The notes under the pieces are model-generated. The model saw nothing but the letters and a program-made list of their open reading frames with translations. It ran no database searches and was not told the DNA's origin. A DNA stretch of 64,000 nt, taken from the NCBI RefSeq assembly GCF_023161965.1, contig NZ_JALNTY010000001.1, positions 186,001-250,000 on the forward strand, written 5' to 3'. Shown here piece by piece: positions 16,606 to 24,739 of this stretch. The DNA comes from Anaerosoma tenue. GTDB taxonomy: Bacteria; Actinomycetota; Coriobacteriia; Anaerosomatales; Anaerosomataceae. Position 1 is the first letter of the stretch; the number at the start of each line of letters is the position of its first letter. Both the position numbers and the translations under genes were made by a program.

Positions 16606-18807
16606 GTGGCCGTGGGTCGTTCGAAGTCCCGCTGGATCGGCGTAGGGATCGTTGCCGCGCTGGTGGCGGCGATGGTCGTGCCAGGGGCAGCAGGAGCGGC
16701 AACTGGCGCGGTGGGGGCGCATCCCGCAACCAGCAAGGTGCTCCGTTCGCTCGCCACCGCGGAGGGTGCGGTCTCCGGCATCAGCATCGCCGAGACGCCC
16801 GATGTGGGCGGCACGCCGGCTGAGGCCGATCCGCTGACTCCCGGGGTGATCGCCGGTACGCTCGGCTTCGACTCCGACGCGGTGGACGTGTACGCGGTGG
16901 GCCTCACAGCCGGGCAGCTGGTGGGCGTCACTCTGGATGGTTCCGGGCTCGGCTTCAACGCCGACGCGCTCCTGTACGCGCCGGGCACCACCGACATCCT
17001 CGCCACTGCTGCGCTGGCCGGTACGATCGGCGACGCGTTCCCCAAGAGCTTCACCTATCGCATCGAGACCACCGGCACCTACTACGTGGCCGCTGTTGCC
17101 GCGGCGAACATGGGCGACTACACGCTGTCGCTCGCGGTGGGCGCGTGGAACGCCGACGGGGACAGTGAGATCCCGGGGACGGCGGGCACATCGCCCGAGT
17201 CGGATACGCTCGACCGGATAGCGGACCCGGACGACGTCTACAGCATCGCGCTTGCGGAGAACGAGCGACTCACGGCCACGATCACCTCGTGGGACGCCGG
17301 CGTGGACCCCGAGCTCTACCTCTTCGGGCCGGAAGCCACGAGCGTTCTGACGGCGCTGCCGCGCGCTGCGAATGTGAGCGGCGATCCGCGCACCCTCACC
17401 TTCGACGTTCCGGCTGGCTCCGGCGCTGACGGCACCTACTACCTCGACGTGCGGGCCGCCTCGGGCAGTGGGGCATACGACCTGGAGTGGAGCGTCACCA
17501 CGATCCCTGCGGGCACGTGGGAGAACGTGGGTGACGCCACGCCGCTGACGATAGACCCCACCAACGTGGTGCTGGATGTGGCCACAGCGGCCAACCGTGT
17601 GTTCTCGCTGCCGCTTACGGCTGGCGACCAGCTCGACCTCAGCCTGCTCACCGGCGCCGGTGCGGACTTCGATCTCTACGTCTACGGCCCCGGCGCCACG
17701 AACGTCTTCACCGACCAGCCCGTGGCGTTCTCCAACGGCTTCGGCCTTACGGAGTCGCTCGTCTACGACGTCACCACCAGCGGCACCTACTACATCGAGG
17801 TGCGCGCGTTCTCCGGCGCGGGCACTGGCATGCTCAGCTGGGAGGTTGGCGACACACCTGTTCTCGACGCCACACAGCGCATCTGGGGACCCAACCGGTA
17901 CGACACCGCTGTGCGCGTGTCGCGGTCGACCTTCGCGGCCGGCAGCTGCGAGACCGTGGTGCTCGCCACCGGTCAGGCGTTCCCCGACGCGCTCTCCGGC
18001 AGCGGCCTTGCGGGCGCGTACGGGTCGCCGCTCCTGCTTACGCCCACCGCGTCGCTGCACGCCGGCACGCTCTCTGAGATCGAGCGGCTAGGCGCGGAGA
18101 ACGTGGTGATCGTCGGCGGCACCGTTGCGGTGAACGCCGGTGTTGAGACCGCGCTCAAGAGCGAAGGCCTCAGCGTCACCCGCGTGAAGGGCAACGACCG
18201 CTACGAGACCGCTGCCGCGGTGGCGCGCGAAGTAGTGCGCCTGAACGGCCCCCACGCCGAGCAGCCGTTCTTCCTGGTGCGCGGCGATGAGTTCGCCGAC
18301 GCGCTCTCGGCCGCACCCATCGCGTATGCCAACGGCTTCCCGGTGCTCCTCACCGCGGTCGACTCGCTCCCGGCGGCCACCTCGGCCGTGATAGGCCAGG
18401 CCGGGCTCGACGAGGCCGTGATCGTGGGCGGCACCGCAGCCGTGTCGTCGCGTGTCGCCTCGGCGGTGGGCGCGCTTCCCGCTGTGCGCACCGTGCACCG
18501 TGAGGACGGCCGGAACCGCTACGAGACCGCCGCCGCGCTCGCCGATTACGCGGTGCGCATGTGGTGGGCCGAGAACACGTACGTGGGCGTGGCCACCGGC
18601 CTCGACTTCCCGGATGCCCTCGGCGGCGGCGCCGCTGCCGGGGCCAACGGCGGCGTGCTGCTGCTCACCAACCCGGCGGCCCTTTCGGGCGAGACCGGCA
18701 ACTACCTCAAGGTCTCCAAGGCCGACGTGCTTGCGTCCAAGGTCTACGGCGGCACTGCGGTCGTGAGTGACGCGGTAGTTGGCATGATGGATGCTGCGCT
18801 CGAGTAG
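16606..18807 (+). CDS. Secreted surface protein with PPC-like domains and three CWB2 wall-binding repeats
   Basis: This protein of about 733 residues has an N-terminal signal peptide (basic KSR, hydrophobic stretch, AGAA cleavage region). Three beta-sandwich repeats follow that resemble pre-peptidase C-terminal (PPC) domains, each with 'TYYV', 'TYYL' or 'TYYI' near its end. From about residue 424 to the end there are three CWB2 repeats, marked by 'RYDTAVRVS', 'RYETAAAVA', 'RYETAAALA' and by 'FPDALSG', 'FADALSA', 'FPDALGG' and 'VIVGGT'. In clostridia CWB2 modules bind an anionic wall polysaccharide, so this is probably an S-layer-like protein. GTG 16606 fits GGAGG at 16596-16600; GTG 16612 is also possible. 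It directly follows the glycan operon. Confidence 0.88.
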   Translation: MAVGRSKSRWIGVGIVAALVAAMVVPGAAGAATGAVGAHPATSKVLRSLATAEGAVSGISIAETPDVGGTPAEADPLTPGVIAGTLGFDSDAVDVYAVGLTAGQLVGVTLDGSGLGFNADALLYAPGTTDILATAALAGTIGDAFPKSFTYRIETTGTYYVAAVAAANMGDYTLSLAVGAWNADGDSEIPGTAGTSPESDTLDRIADPDDVYSIALAENERLTATITSWDAGVDPELYLFGPEATSVLTALPRAANVSGDPRTLTFDVPAGSGADGTYYLDVRAASGSGAYDLEWSVTTIPAGTWENVGDATPLTIDPTNVVLDVATAANRVFSLPLTAGDQLDLSLLTGAGADFDLYVYGPGATNVFTDQPVAFSNGFGLTESLVYDVTTSGTYYIEVRAFSGAGTGMLSWEVGDTPVLDATQRIWGPNRYDTAVRVSRSTFAAGSCETVVLATGQAFPDALSGSGLAGAYGSPLLLTPTASLHAGTLSEIERLGAENVVIVGGTVAVNAGVETALKSEGLSVTRVKGNDRYETAAAVAREVVRLNGPHAEQPFFLVRGDEFADALSAAPIAYANGFPVLLTAVDSLPAATSAVIGQAGLDEAVIVGGTAAVSSRVASAVGALPAVRTVHREDGRNRYETAAALADYAVRMWWAENTYVGVATGLDFPDALGGGAAAGANGGVLLLTNPAALSGETGNYLKVSKADVLASKVYGGTAVVSDAVVGMMDAALE

Positions 18808-18845
18808 GATTCTGCTGCTTGGCAGGCAGTCAGGATAGGTAAGGG

Positions 18846-18879
18846 GGAGACGCCCGTCGCAGATGCGGCGGGCGTCTCC
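18846..18879 (+). terminator. Hairpin terminator after the CWB2 protein gene
   Basis: A perfect 11-base-pair GC-rich stem (18846-18856 with 18869-18879) encloses a 12-base loop, 39 bases past the stop. It lacks a long T-tract. It would separate the surface-protein transcript from wecB. Confidence 0.6.
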
Positions 18880-18960
18880 GTGTGCGGGTCGCGGGCCTCC
18901 CGGCGCACACCGGAGACCACTTCTCCTGCACGCGAGGCGCCGGACGTGGTAGAAAAGAGC

Positions 18961-18992
18961 GTCGCGGGCATCCGCAGGTCGCGGGCATCCGC
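18961..18992 (+). repeat. Tandem direct repeat of 15 bases upstream of wecB
   Basis: GTCGCGGGCATCCGC occurs at 18961-18975 and again, identically, at 18978-18992, with a two-base spacer, giving a 17-base period. It lies 34-65 bases before the wecB start. It could be a tandem activator or repressor site or only a slippage product. Confidence 0.6.
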
Positions 18993-19025
18993 GTACCACA
19001 CATCCGGCGAAAGGTCGTCCCGGCA

Positions 19026-20114
19026 ATGCGCATCATCGTGATCGTGGGAGCCAGGCCCAACTTCATCAAGGTGGGGCCGCTCATGCCTGCCTTCGCCTCG
19101 GCCGGGATCGACGCCCGGCTTGCGCACACCGGCCAGCACTACGACGCCGCGATGTCGGACGTCTTCTTCGACGACCTGGAGATCCCTGAGCCCGCGTGGT
19201 TCCTGGGCGTCGGAAGCGGCACGCACGCGGTGCAGACCGGCACCGCGATGATGAAGCTCGAGGAGCTCTTCAGCGCCGAGCGTCCCGACGCTGTGATGGT
19301 GGTGGGAGACGTGAACTCCACGCTGGCCGGCGCGCTCGCCGCCGCCAAGCTCGGCATCCCGGTGGTGCACCTGGAAGCCGGCCTCCGGTCGCGCGACATG
19401 TCGATGCCCGAGGAGGTCAACCGCCTGGTGACCGACCAGCTCTCCTCGATGCTGCTCACGCCGGTGGCCTCGGCGGGGGAGAACCTCATCGCGGAGGGCG
19501 TGGACCCTGCGCGCATCCACTTCGTGGGCAACATCATGGCCGAGAGCGTGCTGCGCAATCTGCCGCGAATCGAAGGTCGCGAGGTGCCTGTGCGTAGCGG
19601 GCTGGAGACGGGCGGCTACGTGCTTGCCACGGTGCACCGCCCCGAGAACACCGATCACCCCGAGCGGCTCACCGCGATCGCGTCGGCGCTCTCGTCATCC
19701 CCGCTGCCGGTGTTGCTCCCGGCACACCCGCGCACGCGTCCGTTGCTTGCCGAGGCGGGTCTCGACACGAGCGGGTCGGCCGTACGGCTGGTTGACCCGG
19801 TGGGCTATCTCGACATGCTCACGCTGCAGCGCGACGCTGCGGCGATCGTCACCGACTCCGGCGGCGTGCAGGAGGAGGCGTGCATGGTGGGCACCCCGTG
19901 CGTCACCGTGCGCCGCAACACCGAGCGCGAGATCACCGTGGAGGTGGGCGCGAACCGCCTGGTACCCGCGGATGCGCTGGCGATCAGGGAGGCGCTCGGC
20001 AACGCTCTCGTACGCCGCGACGGCTGGGAGCGCCCCGAACGGTGGGACGACGAGGTGGCGTCGCGCGTGGTGAGCGCGCTCGAGAGCGGGGTGCTGCCGC
20101 TCTCCGGCTACTAG
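19026..20114 (+). CDS. wecB: UDP-N-acetylglucosamine 2-epimerase (non-hydrolysing)
   Basis: This 362-residue protein interconverts UDP-GlcNAc and UDP-ManNAc. It shows 'IVGARPNFIKVGPLMPAF' at the start, 'HTGQHYD', 'GDVNSTLAGALAA', 'HLEAGLRSRDMSMPEEVNR', 'TVHRPENTD', 'DSGGVQEEA' and 'GTPCVTVRRNTERE', all signature stretches of the WecB/MnaA family. ATG 19026 is chosen because the conserved MRIIVIVGARPN starts there; an in-frame reading from 18882 would add 48 non-conserved residues. It should feed ManNAc to the TagA-like transferase of the glycan locus. It stands alone, with terminators on both sides, so it is probably its own transcript. Confidence 0.95.
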   Translation: MRIIVIVGARPNFIKVGPLMPAFASAGIDARLAHTGQHYDAAMSDVFFDDLEIPEPAWFLGVGSGTHAVQTGTAMMKLEELFSAERPDAVMVVGDVNSTLAGALAAAKLGIPVVHLEAGLRSRDMSMPEEVNRLVTDQLSSMLLTPVASAGENLIAEGVDPARIHFVGNIMAESVLRNLPRIEGREVPVRSGLETGGYVLATVHRPENTDHPERLTAIASALSSSPLPVLLPAHPRTRPLLAEAGLDTSGSAVRLVDPVGYLDMLTLQRDAAAIVTDSGGVQEEACMVGTPCVTVRRNTEREITVEVGANRLVPADALAIREALGNALVRRDGWERPERWDDEVASRVVSALESGVLPLSGY

Positions 20115-20149
20115 GGGAGCAACGCGGGCGAGAACCGATACGGGTGTGG

Positions 20150-20186
20150 AAGCCGGACCACGAAGTGGTGGTTCGGCTTTCGTTTT
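20150..20186 (+). terminator. Rho-independent terminator after wecB
   Basis: A 12-base-pair stem with one G-T pair (20150-20161 with 20168-20179) and a six-base loop is followed by TTCGTTTT. It is one of the more canonical intrinsic terminators in this window and closes the glycan region. Confidence 0.8.
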
Positions 20187-20199
20187 GAGAATGGTGGAC

Positions 20200-20298
20200 G
20201 CCCTGCCGTAGCGTGTTCAAGTGGGTGTTCCGACGGAGCGTGCAGGGCAAAGGGAATTCTATGACGTGAATGACCAAAATATGCTACATTGACAGCAT
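20200..20298 (+). promoter_or_regulatory. Candidate promoter and inverted repeats controlling the AbiE pair
   Basis: GCCCTGC (20200-20206) and GCAGGGC (20242-20248) form a spaced 7-base inverted repeat. ATGACG (20261-20266) and TACATT (20285-20290) make a -35/-10 pair with an 18-base spacer. ATGCT-N8-AGCAT (20281-20298) is a second inverted repeat straddling the -10 and the start codon. AbiEi antitoxins are known to repress their own promoter through inverted repeats, so these are plausible operators. The start codon lies seven bases beyond the -10, suggesting a leaderless mRNA. Confidence 0.45.
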
Positions 20299-20938
20299 GA
20301 GATTCTCAGAACTTGTGGATATCGTTGGCAGCGAGCCGGTGTTCAGCACGGGCCTGTTGTTGGCTGCGGTGGACGATGTACCTGCATTGCAGCGTCAGCT
20401 GTCCGGTTGGGTGCGCACCGGTCATCTCGTTCGCGTTCGAAAGGGTCTATATGCACTCGCCCGGCCGCATCGCAAGACCGAGCCGGATCCGTTCGTGGTT
20501 TCGAATCGGCTCGTCATGCCCTCGTATGTGAGCCTTGAGTCAGCCCTGCACTTCCACGAGATGATTCCGGACGTAGTGCAGGGGGTCACGGCGGTAACGT
20601 CCGGCCGGGTGGCTGAGTACGAGACACCACTCGGCCGGTATATGTTTCACCATGTGTTGAAGGACCGGTTCTGGGGTGCGGAGTTGGTGAGCGTCTCGCA
20701 CGGTCAGGAGGCGCTCGTGGCATCGCCGGAGAAGGCGCTGATCGACCTGTTGTATCTCACTCCGGGCAGCGATCATCCCGCCTATATCGAGGAACTGCGG
20801 CTTCAGAACGGATCGCGGATCGATCGGGACCTGATGGGGGAGATGGTGGCGCGTTTCGGAAGCAGGAAGGTCGAACGTGCCGTGCGGCTGGCTTGTGAGT
20901 ATCTCGATCGCGAGGCGGATGGCTGGGTGGTCCTGTGA
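20297..20938 (+). CDS. AbiEi-type antitoxin and autorepressor (type IV toxin-antitoxin)
   Basis: The protein has about 213 residues. The N-terminal winged-helix part (about 10-60) ends with 'RTGHLVRVRKGLYAL', a hallmark of AbiEi-like antitoxins. The middle has 'SYVSLESALHFHEMIP' and 'SPEKALIDLLYL', typical of the AbiEi C-terminal domain, which blocks toxin action without binding the toxin. ATG 20297 is preferred; ATG 20270 would add nine residues but lies upstream of the predicted -10. The gene overlaps the nucleotidyltransferase gene by four bases. Type IV pairs stabilise DNA and can abort phage infection. G+C is slightly lower than in neighbouring core genes, consistent with acquisition. 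Confidence 0.85.
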   Translation: MRFSELVDIVGSEPVFSTGLLLAAVDDVPALQRQLSGWVRTGHLVRVRKGLYALARPHRKTEPDPFVVSNRLVMPSYVSLESALHFHEMIPDVVQGVTAVTSGRVAEYETPLGRYMFHHVLKDRFWGAELVSVSHGQEALVASPEKALIDLLYLTPGSDHPAYIEELRLQNGSRIDRDLMGEMVARFGSRKVERAVRLACEYLDREADGWVVL

Positions 20939-21747
20939 AAGACATCCTTCGTGCTGAATTAGCAGCCGCGCCCGGCATGCCCGGACGACATGTCATGCGC
21001 GAGTACTTGCAGGTGCGTCTTCTGGAGGGACTTCAGAGCGTCGGTGTCAGTGCCGATCTCGCGTTCCACGGAGGGACAGCGCTGCGGCTGCTCTACAGAA
21101 CACCGCGGTTCTCGGAGGACCTGGACTTCGCGGTGCTGCGCGTAGACACGTCCTTCGATCTCGTCTCAGCGCTCACCGGCGTGAAGCATGAGCTCGATCG
21201 CGAGGGCTACGACATCTCGATCTCGGTCAAGACGACAACACCAGTGCACAAGGCGATGATCAGGTTCCGTGGTCTACTGCGTGAGATGGATATGTCTCCG
21301 CTCGCCGACGAGACGATGCTCATCAAGTTGGAGGTGGACACGAATCCACCCGGGGGTGCTGGCATCACGACGAGTCGCATTCCCAGGAGGTTCGGCCAAC
21401 CTGTTCGTGTGGCACATCACGATCAGGAAACGCTGTTGGCTGGCAAGCTCTCGGCGGTGTTGACTCGTGGCTGGGTGAAGGGTCGCGATGTGTTCGATCT
21501 CGTCTGGTACGCGGGCAATAGGGAGTGGCCCGGGCCGAACCTGGGCTACCTGAACGCTGCGATCACGCAAAGCGGGTGGACGGGACCCTCGGTCACCGGT
21601 GAGAACTGGCGCTCGCTCGCATGGGAGCGGCTATCGGCAGATGCTGACTGGGAGACCGTGCGTCGGGATGTCCAGCGTTTCGCACTACAGCCCGGTGTGG
21701 TTGAGATGGTGAGCGCGGATTCGGTTCTTGAGGCGCTGGGCGTCTGA
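20935..21747 (+). CDS. AbiEii-type nucleotidyltransferase toxin (type IV toxin-antitoxin)
   Basis: This 270-residue member of the AbiEii/MenA nucleotidyltransferase group has the catalytic region 'FHGGTALRLLY' followed by 'RFSEDLDFAV'. It supplies the conserved G-T and D-x-D residues. The later 'LLAGKLSAVL' and 'KGRDVFDLVWY' correspond to the conserved Lys and Arg-Asp motifs. Related toxins transfer nucleotides to tRNA acceptor ends or bind GTP and cause reversible growth arrest. All key motifs appear intact, so the toxin should be active. The start is GTG 20935, coupled to the antitoxin by a GTGA overlap. There are no phage or plasmid genes beside it. Confidence 0.88.
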   Translation: MKDILRAELAAAPGMPGRHVMREYLQVRLLEGLQSVGVSADLAFHGGTALRLLYRTPRFSEDLDFAVLRVDTSFDLVSALTGVKHELDREGYDISISVKTTTPVHKAMIRFRGLLREMDMSPLADETMLIKLEVDTNPPGGAGITTSRIPRRFGQPVRVAHHDQETLLAGKLSAVLTRGWVKGRDVFDLVWYAGNREWPGPNLGYLNAAITQSGWTGPSVTGENWRSLAWERLSADADWETVRRDVQRFALQPGVVEMVSADSVLEALGV

Positions 21748-21919
21748 TGTCGCCCCGCCCCGCCCCACGCCCCCTATGGTGGTGAGGATATTCATCCGCT
21801 ATTCTATTCGAAACGTTTTGGCAACATGACGCCCGTAAGATGTGAAGGTAGGGCGGATGGCGCGCTTCACACGGCGTGCCGAGGCGACCGGCAAGGCAGA
21901 CACAATGGAGGGTAGGGTT

Positions 21920-23143
21920 ATGAAACGATTGGCAGCAGTGTTGTCACTCGTGCTGGTGCTCGGCCTGGTACTCCCGGGCTGCGCGGCGGACGAGGGCACA
22001 ACGGACTCCGGCGATTCCACGTCGGGCGGGGAAGCCACCTCGGGCGACCCCATCATCATCGGTTCGGCCCTGTGCCAGACCGGTATCCAGGCGCCCCTCG
22101 ATGAGCCGGCGCTCCGCGGCGCTCAGCTCGCGGTGGACGTGCTCAACGAGCAGGGCGGCATCCTTGGCCGGCCGGTCGAGCTCCGCGCCATGGACGGCCA
22201 GAGCGACCCGGTGGTCGTAGGCAACGTCGCCAAGCAGCTGATCGCTGAAGGCGCCGTGGCCATCATCGCCCCGAGCGACTTCGACTTCGGCGGCCCGGCC
22301 TCCCGTGAGGCCCAGGCCAACGGCATGGTGGGTATCTCGCCGTGCGCCTCGTCGCCGCTCTACAGCTCCACCGCTCTTGGCGACAAGCAGTTCACGATGT
22401 CGATGTGGAACACCACCATGGGCGCCGTGATGGCCGAGTACGCGTACAACGAGCTTGGCTACCGCACCGTCTACGTGATCACCGACGACTTCATCGACTA
22501 CACGAAGAGCCTCTCCGAGTACTTCATCGTGGCGTTCGAGGAGATCGGTGGCGAGGTCTACTTCGAGGACACCTACACGCAGGGCCAGGCCGACGCCTCC
22601 GCGCAGGTCGCCCGCATCAAGGACCTCCCCGAGCAGCCCGACTTCGTGTACGTCTCGTCGTACATGCCCGACCTCGCGCTCATCATCCGCACCCTGCGTG
22701 AGAGCGGCATCGACGTGCCGGTCGTGGGCGGCGACTCCTACGACGACCCGGCGCTGTTCGAGGCGCTCGGCACCGAGTACGGCTCGGAGATCTACTTCGA
22801 CACCCACAGCTACATGTCCGAGGAAGGCCACCCCGACTACCCGGCGTTCGAGGCCTCCTACGAGGCGAAGTACGGCGACAAGCCTGACGCCGTGTGGATC
22901 CTTCCCGGCTACGACGCCGTGATGGTCCTCGCCGAGGCCATGGAGATCGCCGGCAGCACCGACGGTGCCGAGATGGCCACCGCCATGGAGACCTCCACCT
23001 TCGAGCTGCTCACCGGTACGCTCGAGTGGGGCGACGCGTCCACGGGCCACGAGCCCAACAAGGCCGCGGCCGTTGTGGAGCTGAACGAGGGCGTTCCGTC
23101 GTTCATCGGCTGGATGACGCCGGAGTTCCTCCCCGCGCCGTAG
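21920..23143 (+). CDS. Periplasmic-binding-protein-like lipoprotein of a Liv-type ABC importer
   Basis: This 407-residue ligand-binding protein of the LivJ/AmiC/UrtA (Peripla_BP_6) group has a lipoprotein signal with lipobox LPGC at Cys21. The mature protein has 'IIIGSALCQTGIQA', 'GGILGRPVELRAMDGQSDP' and 'VDVPVVGGDSYDDPALFEA', typical of the two-lobed fold. ATG 21920 is used because GGAGGGT lies ten bases upstream; an ATG at 21905 contains that ribosome site. The neighbouring acetamidase suggests short amides or urea-like ligands rather than branched-chain amino acids. The 172-base leader holds a 7-bp inverted repeat (21841-21847 with 21865-21871) and AT-rich DNA at 21787-21820, but no promoter I can fix. 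Confidence 0.88.
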   Translation: MKRLAAVLSLVLVLGLVLPGCAADEGTTDSGDSTSGGEATSGDPIIIGSALCQTGIQAPLDEPALRGAQLAVDVLNEQGGILGRPVELRAMDGQSDPVVVGNVAKQLIAEGAVAIIAPSDFDFGGPASREAQANGMVGISPCASSPLYSSTALGDKQFTMSMWNTTMGAVMAEYAYNELGYRTVYVITDDFIDYTKSLSEYFIVAFEEIGGEVYFEDTYTQGQADASAQVARIKDLPEQPDFVYVSSYMPDLALIIRTLRESGIDVPVVGGDSYDDPALFEALGTEYGSEIYFDTHSYMSEEGHPDYPAFEASYEAKYGDKPDAVWILPGYDAVMVLAEAMEIAGSTDGAEMATAMETSTFELLTGTLEWGDASTGHEPNKAAAVVELNEGVPSFIGWMTPEFLPAP

Positions 23144-23162
23144 TGATAACTGGATGACGCAT

Positions 23163-23194
23163 GGGGGAGAGTCCGCACGTTGGGACTCTCCCCC
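23163..23194 (+). terminator. Strong intercistronic hairpin after the binding-protein gene
   Basis: A perfect 12-base-pair stem (23163-23174 with 23183-23194) with an eight-base loop lies 20 bases after the stop. No T-run follows. In ABC operons such hairpins often stabilise the abundant binding-protein mRNA and reduce read-through into the transporter genes. Confidence 0.6.
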
Positions 23195-23245
23195 CGTGCG
23201 CTTCGCACCTGCACGTGGCACCAGTAAGAGAACCCGGAGAACCGC

Positions 23246-23989
23246 ATGCAATCTAGCGAACCGGGGGCGGGCAGCGTTCTGGAGGTCTCGCACCTCTGCA
23301 AATCGTTCGCTGGCCTCAAGGCCCTCGATGATGTGAGTTTCACGGTGAGGACGGGGGAGATCCTCGGCCTCATCGGCCCCAACGGATCTGGCAAGACCAC
23401 GCTGATCAACGTGGTCACCGGGCTGCTGCCCGCCACCAGCGGCACGGTGGTGATCGACGGCCTGGACATCACCAAGATGAAGGGCCACCGCGTGGCCCGC
23501 GCCGGCATCGGCCGCACGTTCCAGACGGTCCGGCTCTTCTCGGAGCTCACCGTGCTGGAGAACGTGGAAGTGGCGGCCGTGAGCATGGGCCAGCCGCGCC
23601 GCAAGGCGATCCACGTGGCGCGCGAGCTCCTCGAGCAGCTCGATCTGGTGCGCTTCGGCGAGAGCCTCGCGAGCTCGATCCCCTTCGGCCACCAGCGCAA
23701 GCTGGAGATGGCCCGCGCGCTTGCCATGAAACCCAAGTTCGTCTTCCTCGACGAGCCCGCTGCGGGCCTCAACGAGGAGGAGTCCGACGCCTTGCACCAC
23801 CTCCTCAAGGACCTGCCCGAACGGTTCGGCATCGGCCTGGTGGTGGTGGAGCACGACATGCGGCTGATGATGAACCTCTGTCCGCGGCTGCACGTGCTCA
23901 ACTACGGCAAGACGATCACCGAGGGAACACCCGCCGAGGTCCGCGCCAACGAGCAGGTCGTGACCGCCTACCTAGGGAGCAGTGCATAG
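23246..23989 (+). CDS. livG: Liv-type ABC transporter ATP-binding protein (LivG-like)
   Basis: The protein has 247 residues. Walker A is GPNGSGKTT, the Q-loop follows in 'GIGRTFQTVRLF', Walker B is 'FVFLDEPAAGLN', and the H-loop is in 'VVVEHDMRLMM'. The signature motif reads 'SIPFGHQRKLEMARAL' instead of the usual LS.G-Q; LivG proteins commonly carry SYG-QQR here, so this is a mild variant. It pairs with the LivF-like ATPase to energise import by the two permeases downstream. It starts at ATG 23246, 103 bases after the binding-protein gene, with the hairpin between them. Confidence 0.92.
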   Translation: MQSSEPGAGSVLEVSHLCKSFAGLKALDDVSFTVRTGEILGLIGPNGSGKTTLINVVTGLLPATSGTVVIDGLDITKMKGHRVARAGIGRTFQTVRLFSELTVLENVEVAAVSMGQPRRKAIHVARELLEQLDLVRFGESLASSIPFGHQRKLEMARALAMKPKFVFLDEPAAGLNEEESDALHHLLKDLPERFGIGLVVVEHDMRLMMNLCPRLHVLNYGKTITEGTPAEVRANEQVVTAYLGSSA

Positions 23990-23992
23990 ACC

Positions 23993-24739
23993 ATGGCGAT
24001 GCTCACGGTAGAGAACCTCGAGGCCTCCTACGGCGCGATCCGCGCGCTGCACGGCATCTCGATCAACGTGGCCGAGGGAGAAGCGGTGGCGCTCCTAGGC
24101 GTCAATGGTGTGGGTAAGTCCACCACGCTGAAGTCCATCATGGGCGTGCTCCGTCCGGTGAAGGGGACGATCACCTTCAACGGCGAGGAGATCACCAACA
24201 AGTCGCCCGAATCGATCGTCCGGCGCGGTATCTCGCTGGTGCCGGAGGGTCGCGACATCTTCGGGGCGCTCACCGTGGAGGAGAACCTCCGCCTCGGCGC
24301 CTACGTGGGGTACAAGCGAGACCGGTACCTGGCCGACCTGGACGAGATGTTCGAGCTGTTCCCGATCCTGAAGGAGCGGTTCCACCAGGCTGGCGGACTG
24401 CTCTCCGGCGGCGAGCAGCAGATGCTCGCCATCGCGCGGGCGCTCATGGGACACCCCAAGCTCATCATGCTCGACGAGCCCTCACTCGGCCTGTCCCCTG
24501 CGCTCACCGACCAGATCTTCGAGCTCATCAACACGCTCAAGGAGCGCGGCTCCACGATCCTGCTCGTCGAGCAGAACGCCGAGCGGGCGCTCGAGATCGT
24601 GGACCGGGCGTATCTGCTGGCCAACGGCCTGGTCGAGCACGAGGGCACGGCGGCCGACATCCAGCGTCAGGTGGACGTCGCGGCCGTGTACTTCGGCGGC
24701 GGCAGCGACGACTCCGACTCTTGCGAGGTGACACTGTGA
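23993..24739 (+). CDS. livF: Liv-type ABC transporter ATP-binding protein (LivF-like)
   Basis: The protein has 248 residues. It has Walker A 'GVNGVGKST', Q-loop region 'ISLVPEGRDIFGALTVEENL' (the PEGR motif typical of LivF), signature 'LLSGGEQQMLAIARAL', Walker B 'LIMLDEPSLGLSP' and H-loop-like 'LLVEQNAERAL', with the Gln usual for LivF in place of His. It starts three bases after the LivG-like gene and overlaps the first permease gene by four bases. All catalytic elements look intact. Confidence 0.93.
   Translation: MAMLTVENLEASYGAIRALHGISINVAEGEAVALLGVNGVGKSTTLKSIMGVLRPVKGTITFNGEEITNKSPESIVRRGISLVPEGRDIFGALTVEENLRLGAYVGYKRDRYLADLDEMFELFPILKERFHQAGGLLSGGEQQMLAIARALMGHPKLIMLDEPSLGLSPALTDQIFELINTLKERGSTILLVEQNAERALEIVDRAYLLANGLVEHEGTAADIQRQVDVAAVYFGGGSDDSDSCEVTL

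Noticed and set aside
21748-21919. Guanidine (ykkC) or similar riboswitch, or a LacI-type operator (CGAAACGTTTTG at 21810-21820), before the binding-protein gene
   Set aside because: The conserved ykkC segments are missing and the palindrome has a mismatch and no nearby regulator gene; nothing supports a call.
21944-23893. A 649-residue open frame on the minus strand opposite the binding-protein and LivG-like genes
   Set aside because: It is rich in Arg, His, Gly and Val with no domain pattern and lies exactly opposite genes with clear motifs. In high-G+C DNA such long antisense frames arise from codon bias.
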